Below are positions 48,143 through 56,552 of a stretch of DNA of 64,000 bases, piece after piece. This stretch comes from Paenibacillus sp. BJ-4 (GTDB taxonomy: Bacteria > Bacillota > Bacilli > Paenibacillales > Paenibacillaceae), in the NCBI RefSeq assembly GCF_020404765.1, contig NZ_JAIVEM010000027.1, positions 248,001 to 312,000 of the forward strand. Reading direction: 5' to 3'. The notes beneath the pieces were generated by a model, which was given only the letters and a program-made list of their open reading frames with translations, made no database searches and was not told the origin of the DNA. The first letter of the stretch is position 1; the number at the start of each line of letters is the position of its first letter. A program made the translations under genes and the position numbers.

Positions 48143-48191
48143 AAAAACGCGAGTTGCAGGGGTGGAATAACCTCTGCACTCGCGTTTTTAC
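48143..48191. terminator. Bidirectional terminator downstream of the EAL gene
   Basis: AAAAACGCGAGTTGCAGG and CCTCTGCACTCGCGTTTTT form a long stem. It lies in the 400-base gap between the EAL gene and the operator; the rest of that gap shows nothing else. Confidence 0.8.
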
Positions 48192-48298
48192 ATTAATGGT
48201 GATATAAGCACTTCCAATACAGTTAAAATTTTGCTTATGAGACAGACCCATTTAAGCTCCACATTTTATAGACTACGTAGATTTAAACGTGCTTCTGA

Positions 48299-49345
48299 CT
48301 ACACTACTCTACTAAGTACAAAATTGGAGGGCGGGCAGGGTTCCGGCTTGCCAAACAAATAACCCTGAGCCAGAGACACACCTGCTTCACGACAAAACTC
48401 AAAATCCTCCATCTGCTCAACGCCTTCAGCCAGCACCAAGCCACCAAAGCGAGAAGCCGATTCCACGATCCCTGTAATCTGTCGCTTCTGGTCACTGCTA
48501 CGATGACAGCCATTAATTAAACTTCGGTCAATTTTGACATAATCCGGCTGGAGACAATTCATAAGTTCTGTCGTGGAATAACCTGCCCCTACATCGTCAA
48601 GTGCCACTGAAACTCCCCGTGTGCGATATTTTTCAAATATTTGATGCAAAATACTCAGGTCGTCAATTTCTTCCGTCTCTACGACCTCAAACACAAAATC
48701 CTCCGTATTCATGGACAACCGGTCAATCGTCTCAAAGGTATGATTCAAGCAGTAGACAGGATTATAAATGGTTGAAGGAAGAAAGTTAATAAACCGTTTA
48801 ATCCCCGCAGGAAGACATGCTGCACTCTTTTCAATAGCGGAAATACGGGCCGAACGATCCAAATGAGCATGCAGGCCAGCTTCACGGGCAATTTCAAACA
48901 GTCGAAAAGGCTGAAAGGGCCGCTCCGAATGTGACGGACGCAGCAAAAACTCAAACCCGATAATGTTCAATTTGTGGTCAACAATAGGCTGCAGGTGGCT
49001 GGAAAAACTTTTGTCACAAATAATATTCACAATTTCCGGATGTTGGAGTCTGACTTGCAATTGGCTAAATAGAAGCCAGTCCTCATATCCTTCCACATGA
49101 TACATCCCGGTCACCAAAGCCTCCATATGTAGCAGCCATTCATGGGGAAGACGAGCCAGTCCGTTAACCAGCTGCTCCAGCTCTGAACGACTGTTATACC
49201 GAAACACTCTGCCATTCTCACAGCATTGCTGCGATAGCATACCCAAGCCATCTAATGCTGGACTAAGCGACACCCTGGGATGCCTGATCTTCAGCAATCC
49301 TTGATCCTTAATAGGTAAGATGATGCTGCAACTGCTGCAAGTCAT
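48299..49345 (-). CDS. EAL-domain cyclic-di-GMP phosphodiesterase
   Basis: A 348-residue soluble protein. The N-terminal 110 residues start with a CSSC motif and have no recognised domain. The EAL domain follows with EFLLRP in place of EAL, FINFLPSTIY with the metal-binding Asn, FEVVETEEIDD, ALDDVGAGYST, the catalytic Lys in YVKIDRSL, VLAEGVEQ and AQGYLFGKP. All metal and catalytic residues seem present, so activity is likely. GGAGGA precedes the ATG. Confidence 0.87.
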   Translation of the reverse strand: MTCSSCSIILPIKDQGLLKIRHPRVSLSPALDGLGMLSQQCCENGRVFRYNSRSELEQLVNGLARLPHEWLLHMEALVTGMYHVEGYEDWLLFSQLQVRLQHPEIVNIICDKSFSSHLQPIVDHKLNIIGFEFLLRPSHSERPFQPFRLFEIAREAGLHAHLDRSARISAIEKSAACLPAGIKRFINFLPSTIYNPVYCLNHTFETIDRLSMNTEDFVFEVVETEEIDDLSILHQIFEKYRTRGVSVALDDVGAGYSTTELMNCLQPDYVKIDRSLINGCHRSSDQKRQITGIVESASRFGGLVLAEGVEQMEDFEFCREAGVSLAQGYLFGKPEPCPPSNFVLSRVV

Positions 49346-49533
49346 AATGGTCCTCCTCGGAACAATTTTCCGGTTTTTTCACCATTATATCACAAATAAC
49401 TAGAGCAAAAGCACTATAAATCAAGAAAAACAAGCTTGTTTCCAGTCTAAACTTAGGACTTAAGTGTAGGTTCGACAAGAAACACAGACTTTTGTATCAT
49501 TTTTCAATTTCAATATTATTTTTCATAAAAATC

Positions 49534-49573
49534 AAAAAAAGCAGCAAGTCTCTCGGATAGAGACTTGCTGCTT
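49534..49573 (-). terminator. Terminator of the 5'-nucleotidase gene
   Basis: The 13-bp stem GCAGCAAGTCTCT / AGAGACTTGCTGC is followed on the minus strand by seven T residues. Confidence 0.9.
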
Positions 49574-49606
49574 AGCTCTGTTAAACTTTGGAGCCGTAAA
49601 GCAAAC

Positions 49607-51709
49607 TTACTTGGAAGTCTTTGGCTTGGTTGTTTTAGCTGGTTTAGCAGCTGCAGGCTTCGTTGTTTTAACCGCTGGCTTTGCTGTTGCTTTCGCAGGG
49701 ACTACAGCTTCCTTTACAGGAGTCTTTGCTGCCTCAGGCTTTGCACCAGCTTTTAAGCTGTATTTGGCAAAGCCGTCTGCCGTGCTGCTCAAGTATGAAA
49801 TTTGTTGATTTCCAGCCAGCACATCCTTGGCATCAGGAGAGGACTCGAAGGTAACCTTAGCCTGACCGAAAGGAGCAATCGACCAATTGCCATCCGCTGA
49901 CGGATTAATGGTTCCGTTCGTACGGATATAGTCAATAACGACTTGACGGTTTTCATCCGGCGCTGCCATCACAATCCGTTTGCCATCCGGATTGGCCAGT
50001 TTGGATGAGGAAGCACGGTAGTTATTGGTCGCTACGATAAATTTCTGTGCAGGATCAATTGCCTTCCCGTTATATTGCAAGTCCTTGATACGATGAGCCG
50101 AAGAATCAATAATGGTTCCCTTGGCATCATAGCGTGCAGGCTGAGTTACATCGATTTGGTAAGTTACACCGTCAATGACATCAAAATTGTAGGTTGGAAA
50201 ATCTTTGTTGATCAGTGCTTGTTCCTCTGTTTTGTTTGGATCGATGCGGTTAAACTGACCCGCAGACCACTCCAGCCATTCCTGAATTTCAGCACCAGTT
50301 ACTTCTACGGCATGAACCGTGTTCGGGTACACATACAGATCGGACACGTTTTTAATTGCTATTGTACCTTCAGGAATGTTGGTGTAATACGAAGCACCGT
50401 TGCGACCACCGGCCTTGAATGGGGCGCCAGCCGACAATACGGGAAGATTTTCATATTCGGTCCCTTTAAGATGGCTTTGAACATACCATTTTTGTGCATT
50501 CGTCACAATCTGAATGGATGGGTCATCCTGCACCAATGCAAAATAACTGGAAATCGGTGCGGTGGTAGTTCCGACCGGCTGACGAACATAATCCAGCGTT
50601 CCTTTATGCTCATCCTTGATTGCGTCTACCAGCCTAAAATCTGGATTCGTCTGTACAGCTTGATTTTTGGCATTCACAACCGGACGTGCTTCAGACTGGG
50701 AATCCGTAACGGTCCACTCATTTTTTTCCTTTTCCAGACTCAGGTCGATAATGCCCAGCTCCTTGCCCCACGAGGAGGCTTCAACAGCCGGTACACCATT
50801 AATGGTTCCTTTATCCAGGTCTACCCCGCTCATCCCTTTAAAATCAGGGCCTGGGAAAGATTTATGTGCATGTCCAAACAGAATCGCGTTAATTCCATCC
50901 ACCTGGCTCAAATATTTAACGGCATTCTCCATCATTGGTGTTTGCGGCACATCCTCATAACCTGTGTGTGCAAGCACGACAATAATATCGGCACCCTCCA
51001 ATTTCATTTGAGGAATGAATTTTTTTGCCGTTTCCACAATATCCTTCGTAACAACCTTGCCTTGCAAATTAGCTTCATCCCACTGCATGATTTGAGGAGT
51101 TACCAGGCCGATTACACCCACTCGGAGCGTTTGCTGTTCACCCTTCTCATCCGTTACCGTTTTATCGAGAATCTTATAAGGAGTAAAATAATTTTTAGTA
51201 TCTTGGCCCCCGTTGTCATAGTACACGTTCGCATTGACGTAAGGGAAATCGGCACCCTTGAGTGATTTCTCCAAAAAGTCGAGACCGTAGTTAAATTCGT
51301 GGTTCCCCACTGTAGCCCCATCGTAGCCCATCAAGTTCATCATCTTGTAGACAGGATGGACACCGCCTTTTTTCTCGAAGGTTTTGTTTCTAGCCATATA
51401 ATCGCCCAATGGGCCGCCTTGCAGTAAATCGCCGTTATCGAACAACAGGCTGTTTCTGGTTTCACTACGCGCTTGCTGAATCAGTCCGGCTGTGTTAATC
51501 AATCCATATTCGTTGGTTTCCTTGTCTGCATAATAATCGTAGTTCATCAACATTGTGTGAATATCCGTCGTTTCCATAATTCGCAAGTTCACTGTAGCTC
51601 TGTCCCGAGAATCATCGGCAGCCCAGGACGGAGCAGCTGTAAATACCAGCATACTGCAAGCTACAACCGCTGCAGTAAACCCTTTAGACCAATTTTTACG
51701 AAATAACAA
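49607..51709 (-). CDS. Secreted 5'-nucleotidase / 2',3'-cyclic phosphodiesterase
   Basis: A 700-residue exported metallophosphatase. A signal peptide (about 1-30, ending in SWA) precedes the metallophosphatase domain with ETTDIHTMLMNYDYY, LFDNGDLLQGG, GNHEFNYG, VVLAHTGYED and LFGHAHKSFPG. The 5'-nucleotidase C-terminal domain spans about 370-620, with FKAGGRNGASYYTNI. The last 45 residues are Lys/Ala/Pro/Thr-rich repeats without an LPXTG signal, probably binding wall polymer. It probably frees phosphate and nucleosides from outside nucleotides. Confidence 0.9.
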   Translation of the reverse strand: MLFRKNWSKGFTAAVVACSMLVFTAAPSWAADDSRDRATVNLRIMETTDIHTMLMNYDYYADKETNEYGLINTAGLIQQARSETRNSLLFDNGDLLQGGPLGDYMARNKTFEKKGGVHPVYKMMNLMGYDGATVGNHEFNYGLDFLEKSLKGADFPYVNANVYYDNGGQDTKNYFTPYKILDKTVTDEKGEQQTLRVGVIGLVTPQIMQWDEANLQGKVVTKDIVETAKKFIPQMKLEGADIIVVLAHTGYEDVPQTPMMENAVKYLSQVDGINAILFGHAHKSFPGPDFKGMSGVDLDKGTINGVPAVEASSWGKELGIIDLSLEKEKNEWTVTDSQSEARPVVNAKNQAVQTNPDFRLVDAIKDEHKGTLDYVRQPVGTTTAPISSYFALVQDDPSIQIVTNAQKWYVQSHLKGTEYENLPVLSAGAPFKAGGRNGASYYTNIPEGTIAIKNVSDLYVYPNTVHAVEVTGAEIQEWLEWSAGQFNRIDPNKTEEQALINKDFPTYNFDVIDGVTYQIDVTQPARYDAKGTIIDSSAHRIKDLQYNGKAIDPAQKFIVATNNYRASSSKLANPDGKRIVMAAPDENRQVVIDYIRTNGTINPSADGNWSIAPFGQAKVTFESSPDAKDVLAGNQQISYLSSTADGFAKYSLKAGAKPEAAKTPVKEAVVPAKATAKPAVKTTKPAAAKPAKTTKPKTSK

Positions 51710-51870
51710 AATATACCCCTCCTCATTAAGGTGTATGGCTCATATACATACTTTTGCACATATATGTAAGCTTTGAACCCACCATTCCTATTTTAATCCA
51801 ACGCCAGACAAAAGAGTAGTCATTTACTTAAATTATTTATGAAAAAATAATTATTTTTTCTCGCAAATAA

Positions 51871-51917
51871 AAAACCAGCAAACCTCCTCCATAACTCGAA
51901 AGATTTGCTGGTTTTTT
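51871..51917. terminator. Terminator of the PNPOx-like gene
   Basis: AAAACCAGCAAA and TTTGCTGGTTTTTT form a stem with A/T runs that suit both directions. Confidence 0.8.
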
Positions 51918-51934
51918 CAATTGAATATCTGTCG

Positions 51935-52369
51935 CTATTTCTCCCACACCTGCCGCTCGGTTTGCTGACCTACATACTCAATACGAGTCGGATTCACGTC
52001 TAAAATGACATAGTTCGGGTCATCCGGGCCGGAAAACCATTCCTTCAGGGAGTCATTCCACACTTGTTTGCGCAGTCCCTCATCTGCTGTGACCTGAACG
52101 GTAGCCTCCACTTCTACGACTTCCTTCGTGCCGCCCACCTCATAACCCAGCAGCAGGTAAGCATTCGGATTGTCTTTTAGCTCATCCACCTTATGTGTCT
52201 TACGATTCGTTGCCAGATGGATATTCATTCCATCGTTAAAAAGGGCCATATAACGTACCTTCGGCTTACCGCCCTCCACCGTGCCCAACGAGCAAAACTT
52301 GTTGTTATCCAAAGCCTTCACAATGGCTTGTTCCAGTTGGCTGCGATCCAATGTTTCCGTTTTACCCAC
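51935..52369 (-). CDS. Pyridoxamine-5'-phosphate-oxidase-fold flavin protein
   Basis: A 144-residue split-barrel protein. NKFCSLGTVEGGKPKVRYMALFNDGMNIHLATN (residues about 20-52) and NPNAYLLLGYEVGG fit the general-stress PNPOx-like family, which binds FMN, F420 or haem. True PdxH activity is unlikely at this length. Its function is otherwise unknown. Confidence 0.85.
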   Translation of the reverse strand: MGKTETLDRSQLEQAIVKALDNNKFCSLGTVEGGKPKVRYMALFNDGMNIHLATNRKTHKVDELKDNPNAYLLLGYEVGGTKEVVEVEATVQVTADEGLRKQVWNDSLKEWFSGPDDPNYVILDVNPTRIEYVGQQTERQVWEK

Positions 52370-52571
52370 AGTACAACAACTCCTTTTCGCGAATTACAAT
52401 CTATACTCTATGTCATCCGGCACCAGCTTATCTGATCCAATCTGCGCAGCTGACCTGAAAATAACATGACCCGATCGTCTCTGAATGATTCATGTTCATT
52501 TTCAGAGCGAAGCTCACAATAAAAGTGTACCCTGTCGTTCGGCAAATGAACCGTCATCTCTCCCTCAATGC

Positions 52572-52600
52572 TGGACAGTCCAGCCTTCAAGGCATATAAT
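52572..52600 (+). promoter_or_regulatory. Promoter of the thiamine-precursor transport operon
   Basis: TGGACA (52572-52577) and TATAAT (52595-52600) are separated by 17 bases and lie about 40 bases before the TPP riboswitch. Confidence 0.72.
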
Positions 52601-52640
52601 CGTCGTAGTAGACCCGAATAAATAAACCCATTAAACCATA

Positions 52641-52735
52641 CAATGCCAGGGGTGCTGGAATCGGCCGGCTGAGAGTGTGTCCCAAGACACTGACCCTTAC
52701 AACCTGATCTGGGTAATGCCAGCGTAGGAATGCTT
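52641..52735 (+). ncRNA. TPP riboswitch (THI element)
   Basis: The conserved pieces are in order: GGGGTGCTGG, CGGCTGAGAG, GACCCTTACAACCTGATCTG (split by the family's usual spacing) and GGGTAATGCCAGCGTAGGAA. It senses thiamine pyrophosphate and reduces expression of the downstream transport operon through the terminator at 52792. Confidence 0.96.
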
Positions 52736-52791
52736 AAGCTAAGATGTGCTTTTTTACATAGGCCATCCCTTACTTTGGTATATACAAGCGC

Positions 52792-52824
52792 AAGCGTTCC
52801 GGAACCTCGGGGCGCTTTTTTTGT
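52792..52824 (+). terminator. Riboswitch-controlled terminator
   Basis: AAGCGTTCCG pairs with CGGGGCGCTT (10 pairs, two G-U) around a 6-base loop and is followed by seven T residues with one interruption. It lies between the riboswitch and thiY, where an attenuator is expected. Confidence 0.85.
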
Positions 52825-52937
52825 TGAAGATTAAGTTGTGGAAAGATAGCGTCCGGCAGATGTTATTTTTATGAAATGGGGAACATAAGCTGTCTGATTC
52901 GACGGATGACGGGTAATTAAAAGGAGAGAACACAACG

Positions 52938-53984
52938 ATGAAGCGCATGAAAATGATAAGCCTGGGTCTGATTAGTTTGTGGCTCATGGCTCTGACACTG
53001 ACCGCCTGCGGCGGAGGCTCCCCCTCTGCATCTCAAGAGACGGCTCCTGCCACCAACGCTCCAACGTCCACCCCCGCAAAGGGGCTTAAGGATGTTAAAG
53101 TCGTACTCGACTGGACACCAAATACGAATCATACGGGACTCTATGTCGCCAAGGATAAAGGATTTTACGAAAAAGCGGGCTTGAATGTCCAGATTGTTCA
53201 GCCTGGTTCAGGCGGAGCCGATCAAATGGTTGCTTCGAATGCCGCACCTTTTGGTATCAGCTATCAAGAGGGTGTCACCCAGGCTCGCACGCAAGGCGTC
53301 CCGCTTGTGTCCATCGCTGCAGTGATTCAGCATAATACCTCAGGCTTCGCAGCCCCGGTAGATCGTGGAATTAAAAGCCCAAAGGATTTTGAAGGAAAAA
53401 CATACGGCGGCTGGGGTTCACCCGTAGAAGAAGCGGTTATGAAATCCATCATGGATTCAGACAAGGCCGATGTGAGCAAAGTGAAGATCATAAATATGGG
53501 CAATGCCGACTATTTTACAGCCGTGAAGCGGGATATTGATTTTGCCTGGATTTTCTACGCATGGACCGGCATAGAAGCAAAGCTACGGGGTGAACCACTG
53601 GATATGCTGTATGTAAAGGATTATTCCAAAAGCCTCGATTACTATACGCCTGTGATTGTCAGCAATGAACAGACCATTAAAAATGATCCAGAGCTGGTCA
53701 AAGCGTTCATGGACGCTACCGCCCAAGGCTATGAATACACCATTGCTCACCCGGAGGAAGCCGCGGATATCTTAAGCAAAGCCGTGCCGGAGCTGGACAA
53801 AAAGCTGGTACTTGCGAGCCAAAAGTGGCTAAGTCCACATTATCAGGACGATGCCGCGCAATGGGGTGTGCAAAAAGCAGAAGTATGGAAAAACTACTCA
53901 GACTGGGTGTACGAACGCAAGCTGCTCAGTAAGCCTTTGGAAGTCGATAAAGCCTTCACAAACGACTTCTTGCCCAAGCGTTAA
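52938..53984 (+). CDS. thiY: ABC transporter substrate-binding lipoprotein for a thiamine pyrimidine precursor
   Basis: A 348-residue lipoprotein with signal and lipobox LTAC (Cys at about residue 24). The NMT1/THI5-like body has VVLDWTPNTNHTGLYVAKDKGFY, GISYQEGVTQAR, TYGGWGSPVEEA and AWIFYAWTG (dispersed), which match ThiY, the N-formyl-aminopyrimidine (HMP precursor) binding protein. It is the first gene after the TPP riboswitch. AGGAGAG precedes the ATG. Confidence 0.92.
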   Translation: MKRMKMISLGLISLWLMALTLTACGGGSPSASQETAPATNAPTSTPAKGLKDVKVVLDWTPNTNHTGLYVAKDKGFYEKAGLNVQIVQPGSGGADQMVASNAAPFGISYQEGVTQARTQGVPLVSIAAVIQHNTSGFAAPVDRGIKSPKDFEGKTYGGWGSPVEEAVMKSIMDSDKADVSKVKIINMGNADYFTAVKRDIDFAWIFYAWTGIEAKLRGEPLDMLYVKDYSKSLDYYTPVIVSNEQTIKNDPELVKAFMDATAQGYEYTIAHPEEAADILSKAVPELDKKLVLASQKWLSPHYQDDAAQWGVQKAEVWKNYSDWVYERKLLSKPLEVDKAFTNDFLPKR

Positions 53985-54006
53985 GTATTTTGTTAAAACG
54001 GCTAAA

Positions 54007-54207
54007 ATGACTAAATAAAGTAGAACCGGAGACGAAACGAAGCGCCACTGCGCGGTCGGATGAAGCTTCCCATCGCTGTTGTACCCACATTTCTTTTATG
54101 AATATTTAGAGGTTAAAATCTGGGTACAAAGGCGAACGCTAACGCTTGTACAGCACCATTCCGCCCACTTCGTTCTCGTTCCACTTGGTTTATTTCTTTA
54201 GTTTCAT
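54007..54207. repeat. About 200-bp imperfect inverted-repeat (hairpin) element
   Basis: The stretch folds back on itself: outer ATGACTAAATAAAG pairs with TTATTTCTTTAGTTTCAT, the middle pairs ACGAAACGAAG with CTTCGTTCTCGT, and the inner TTGTACCCACA..TGGGTACAA closes it. No coding frame is seen. It resembles a MITE or a large palindromic intergenic repeat and lies between thiY and the next gene of the operon. Confidence 0.65.
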
Positions 54208-54215
54208 CTTATCTA

Positions 54216-54235
54216 AGCGCTAAGTAAGAGCGCTT
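54216..54235. repeat. Short hairpin between the two long elements
   Basis: AAGCGC and GCGCTT flank eight bases, forming a small stem-loop without a T run. Confidence 0.45.
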
Positions 54236-54280
54236 GTGTGTTAAAAATGCCATACAACCCAGCTTTAAAAATAAGGTGCT

Positions 54281-54439
54281 TTTAAGGCGGGCAGCAGCGT
54301 AGCGGTTCATTTGAATCTGGAGAAGCGAAGCGCTCGCCTTTGCCGTGGGATTCTTACCTTTTGAAATTTATTCAAAGAATCCCATGGCAACAGCGATCGT
54401 AAGATCAAATGAAACGCGGAGCGTCTGAACCGCCTTAAA
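54281..54439. repeat. About 160-bp hairpin element with perfect 10-bp ends
   Basis: TTTAAGGCGG and CCGCCTTAAA are perfect terminal inverted repeats. Inside, TTCATTTGA pairs with TCAAATGAA, and TGCCGTGGGATTCTT pairs with AAGAATCCCATGGCA with one mismatch around a TTGAAATTTATTCAA core. No coding frame is seen. The sequence differs from the first element, so it is a separate family. Confidence 0.72.
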
Positions 54440-54489
54440 CCACCATATTTTCTCTAAAACACTCCAAATGAGGGACAGGTGAATTTCGC

Positions 54490-54783
54490 ATGGCTAACAC
54501 TTTGCTCAGTATTCAAGTGATTCCTAAAACTCCTAACAACGAGGACTCTTATCCTTATGTAGATAAAGCGATTGAGGTCATTCAACGTTCCGGTGTCAAG
54601 CATCAGGTTAACCCACTGGAGACGACGATGGAGGGCGAGTTGGACGAGCTGCTGCAAGTCGTTAAAGAAATGCACGTTGCATTGACAGAGGCCGGCAGCC
54701 CCAGCATCATTTCACAGATCAAAATCGTACATAACCCACAGGGCATCAGCATGAATAAGCTGACCGAAAAATATCGCCCATGA
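54490..54783 (+). CDS. MTH1187-family thiamine-binding protein
   Basis: A 97-residue ferredoxin-fold protein. LLSIQVIPKTP, YPYVDKAIEVIQRSGVKHQV and NPLETTMEGELDELLQVVKEMH match the MTH1187/YkoF-like (DUF77) family, which binds thiamine or its precursors and is often linked to ThiXYZ transporters. AGGTGA precedes the ATG, and the stop overlaps the permease start (ATGA). Confidence 0.88.
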   Translation: MANTLLSIQVIPKTPNNEDSYPYVDKAIEVIQRSGVKHQVNPLETTMEGELDELLQVVKEMHVALTEAGSPSIISQIKIVHNPQGISMNKLTEKYRP

Positions 54784-55556
54784 ACCCAAAAGGCAAGAAT
54801 GCATCCTGGTGGAAAAGCGTATGGCCGCCCCTTGTGGCGGTCCTCTTCTTTTTAGCGGCCTGGCAGGGGGCGGTTTCCTATTTGCATGTTGAATCCTGGC
54901 TTCTGCCAGCTCCGTCTCTGATCGTACAGGAGGGCATGGCCCAGTCGGCGCTGCTTGGCGCCCATACGTGGGCTACGATTCGCCTGACGCTTGGGGGATT
55001 TGCTATAGGGACAGCAACGGGACTGTTGATTGCCATCATTCTTCATACGATTCCCTTTCTCAAATCTGCCCTATACCCTTTGCTCATCCTTAGCCAAAAC
55101 ATTCCGATCATTGCGCTCGGGCCATTGCTGATGGTGTGGTTTGGTTTTGGCGTGCTGCCGAAGCTGATGGTCATTACATTAGTGTGCTTCTTTCCCGTGG
55201 CTGTAGCGGCCATGGACGGACTGACACGGACGGACCGTATGATGATGAATTATATGCGCATGTCGGGCGCGAGTCGTAAGGCTATTTTTATCAAGCTGGA
55301 GCTGCCGCACTCCTTGCCACAGGTATTTTCCGGCATCAAAATTGCTGCCACCTACAGCGTGATGGGCGCAATTATTGCCGAATGGATCGGTGCCAGCGAA
55401 GGAATAGGATATTATATGATGCTGCAAAAATCGGCCTATCGCACGGATTTGATTTTTGCCGCCATTGTCATCATTGTTGCACTCAGTTTACTGATGTTTG
55501 TCATTATTGTACTGCTGGAAAAATGGCTGGTCCGCTGGAAACCGGATCAGGAATAG
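54780..55556 (+). CDS. thiX: ABC transporter permease (thiamine-precursor)
   Basis: A 258-residue permease with six membrane segments and the ATPase-contacting loop MRMSGASRKAIFIKLELPHSLPQVFSGIKIA (about 158-188). The family is that of SsuC/TauC/ThiX. Its start overlaps the MTH1187-type gene. With thiY and the ATPase it forms the importer. Confidence 0.88.
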   Translation: MNPKGKNASWWKSVWPPLVAVLFFLAAWQGAVSYLHVESWLLPAPSLIVQEGMAQSALLGAHTWATIRLTLGGFAIGTATGLLIAIILHTIPFLKSALYPLLILSQNIPIIALGPLLMVWFGFGVLPKLMVITLVCFFPVAVAAMDGLTRTDRMMMNYMRMSGASRKAIFIKLELPHSLPQVFSGIKIAATYSVMGAIIAEWIGASEGIGYYMMLQKSAYRTDLIFAAIVIIVALSLLMFVIIVLLEKWLVRWKPDQE

Positions 55557-55601
55557 CTTCCAAAAGGGATCAAATAAACTCGAAGAAAGGGCGTGGCACG
55601 T

Positions 55602-56552
55602 ATGAGCCTGCATCCGCCTGATTTATCATCACAAAACATGGCTGATGAACAACGGGGCGGGGAACAGCAGAAGCTTTCATCTGCTCCTCCGGCATTAGAA
55701 GTGGATGGCATCAGCCTCGCCTTCCGTGAAAAACGAAGCTCACTGCCCGTATTGCAGGATGTATCCCTAACCGTTAAACCGGGAGAATTCGTCTCCCTCA
55801 TCGGCCCGTCCGGCAGTGGCAAAAGCACGCTGTTTCACATCATCGGCGGGCTGCTCAAGCCGCAGCAGGGACGCATTCGTATGCACGGACAGGAAGTGAC
55901 GGGTGAACGCGGGCATATTAGCTATATGCCGCAGCAGCCCGCCCTTTTCCCGTGGCGTACCACGCTGGATAACGTACTGCTCGGGCAAGAAAACGCGCCG
56001 CGCAAAGATACGGTAGCGCGCTCACGGTATGCCAGCGAACGCGAACGCCGCAAAGAAGCCCTGCAATGGCTGGAGCAGGTCGGACTGGGCACCTTCGCCA
56101 AAGCGTATCCGCATACACTCTCAGGCGGTATGCAGCAGCGCGCTGCCTTCCTGCGCGCGTTGCTCAGCCCACAAGAGCTGATGCTGCTGGATGAGCCGTT
56201 CAGCGCTCTGGATGCGTTGACACGTGCGGACATGCAGCAATGGTTATTGCGGATGTGGGAGAAGAACCGCCGCTCCGTGCTGTTCATCACCCACAGTATT
56301 GAGGAAGCATTGCTGCTCTCTGACCGTATCTACGTGCTGTCGGCACGACCTGCTACGGTGATGCATATCGTCGATGTTCCCTTCCCACGCCCTCGCCGGG
56401 AAGAAATCACCCTTGATCCGCGTTTTAGCGAATGGAAGCGGGCCATGACTAGCTGGATGCGCGAGGAAAAACATAAACTGGACGATGGCATGGACAACGC
56501 TGAGAGTGTCCACAACAATACCCCGAATGATGGAGTGAAGCGGTATGAGTAA
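55602..56552 (+). CDS. thiZ: ABC transporter ATP-binding protein (thiamine-precursor)
   Basis: About 316 residues. Walker A GPSGSGKST, Q loop ISYMPQQPALFPWRT, signature LSGGMQQRAAFLRAL, Walker B ELMLLDEPFSALDA and switch His in ITHSIEEALLL. The first 30 residues and the last 35 are hydrophilic extensions beyond the family core. ATG at 55602 is chosen because AAGGG lies 10 bases upstream; a GTG three codons earlier is too close. Confidence 0.88.
   Translation: MSLHPPDLSSQNMADEQRGGEQQKLSSAPPALEVDGISLAFREKRSSLPVLQDVSLTVKPGEFVSLIGPSGSGKSTLFHIIGGLLKPQQGRIRMHGQEVTGERGHISYMPQQPALFPWRTTLDNVLLGQENAPRKDTVARSRYASERERRKEALQWLEQVGLGTFAKAYPHTLSGGMQQRAAFLRALLSPQELMLLDEPFSALDALTRADMQQWLLRMWEKNRRSVLFITHSIEEALLLSDRIYVLSARPATVMHIVDVPFPRPRREEITLDPRFSEWKRAMTSWMREEKHKLDDGMDNAESVHNNTPNDGVKRYE

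Noticed and set aside
50075-51265. A 396-codon plus-strand frame opposite the 5'-nucleotidase
   Set aside because: It is a shadow of the real gene: no ribosome binding site, Cys/His/Ile-rich unlike real proteins, and the nucleotidase is well supported.
52408-52590. A 60-codon minus-strand frame beginning with TTG upstream of the TPP riboswitch, continuing open further 5'
   Set aside because: It looks protein-like in part but has no ribosome binding site, and the same bases carry the riboswitch promoter on the other strand. It is left out as unsupported.
53985-54489. CRISPR array in the repeat-rich gap of the thi operon
   Set aside because: There are no regularly spaced direct repeats; the repeats are inverted and form two fold-back elements.
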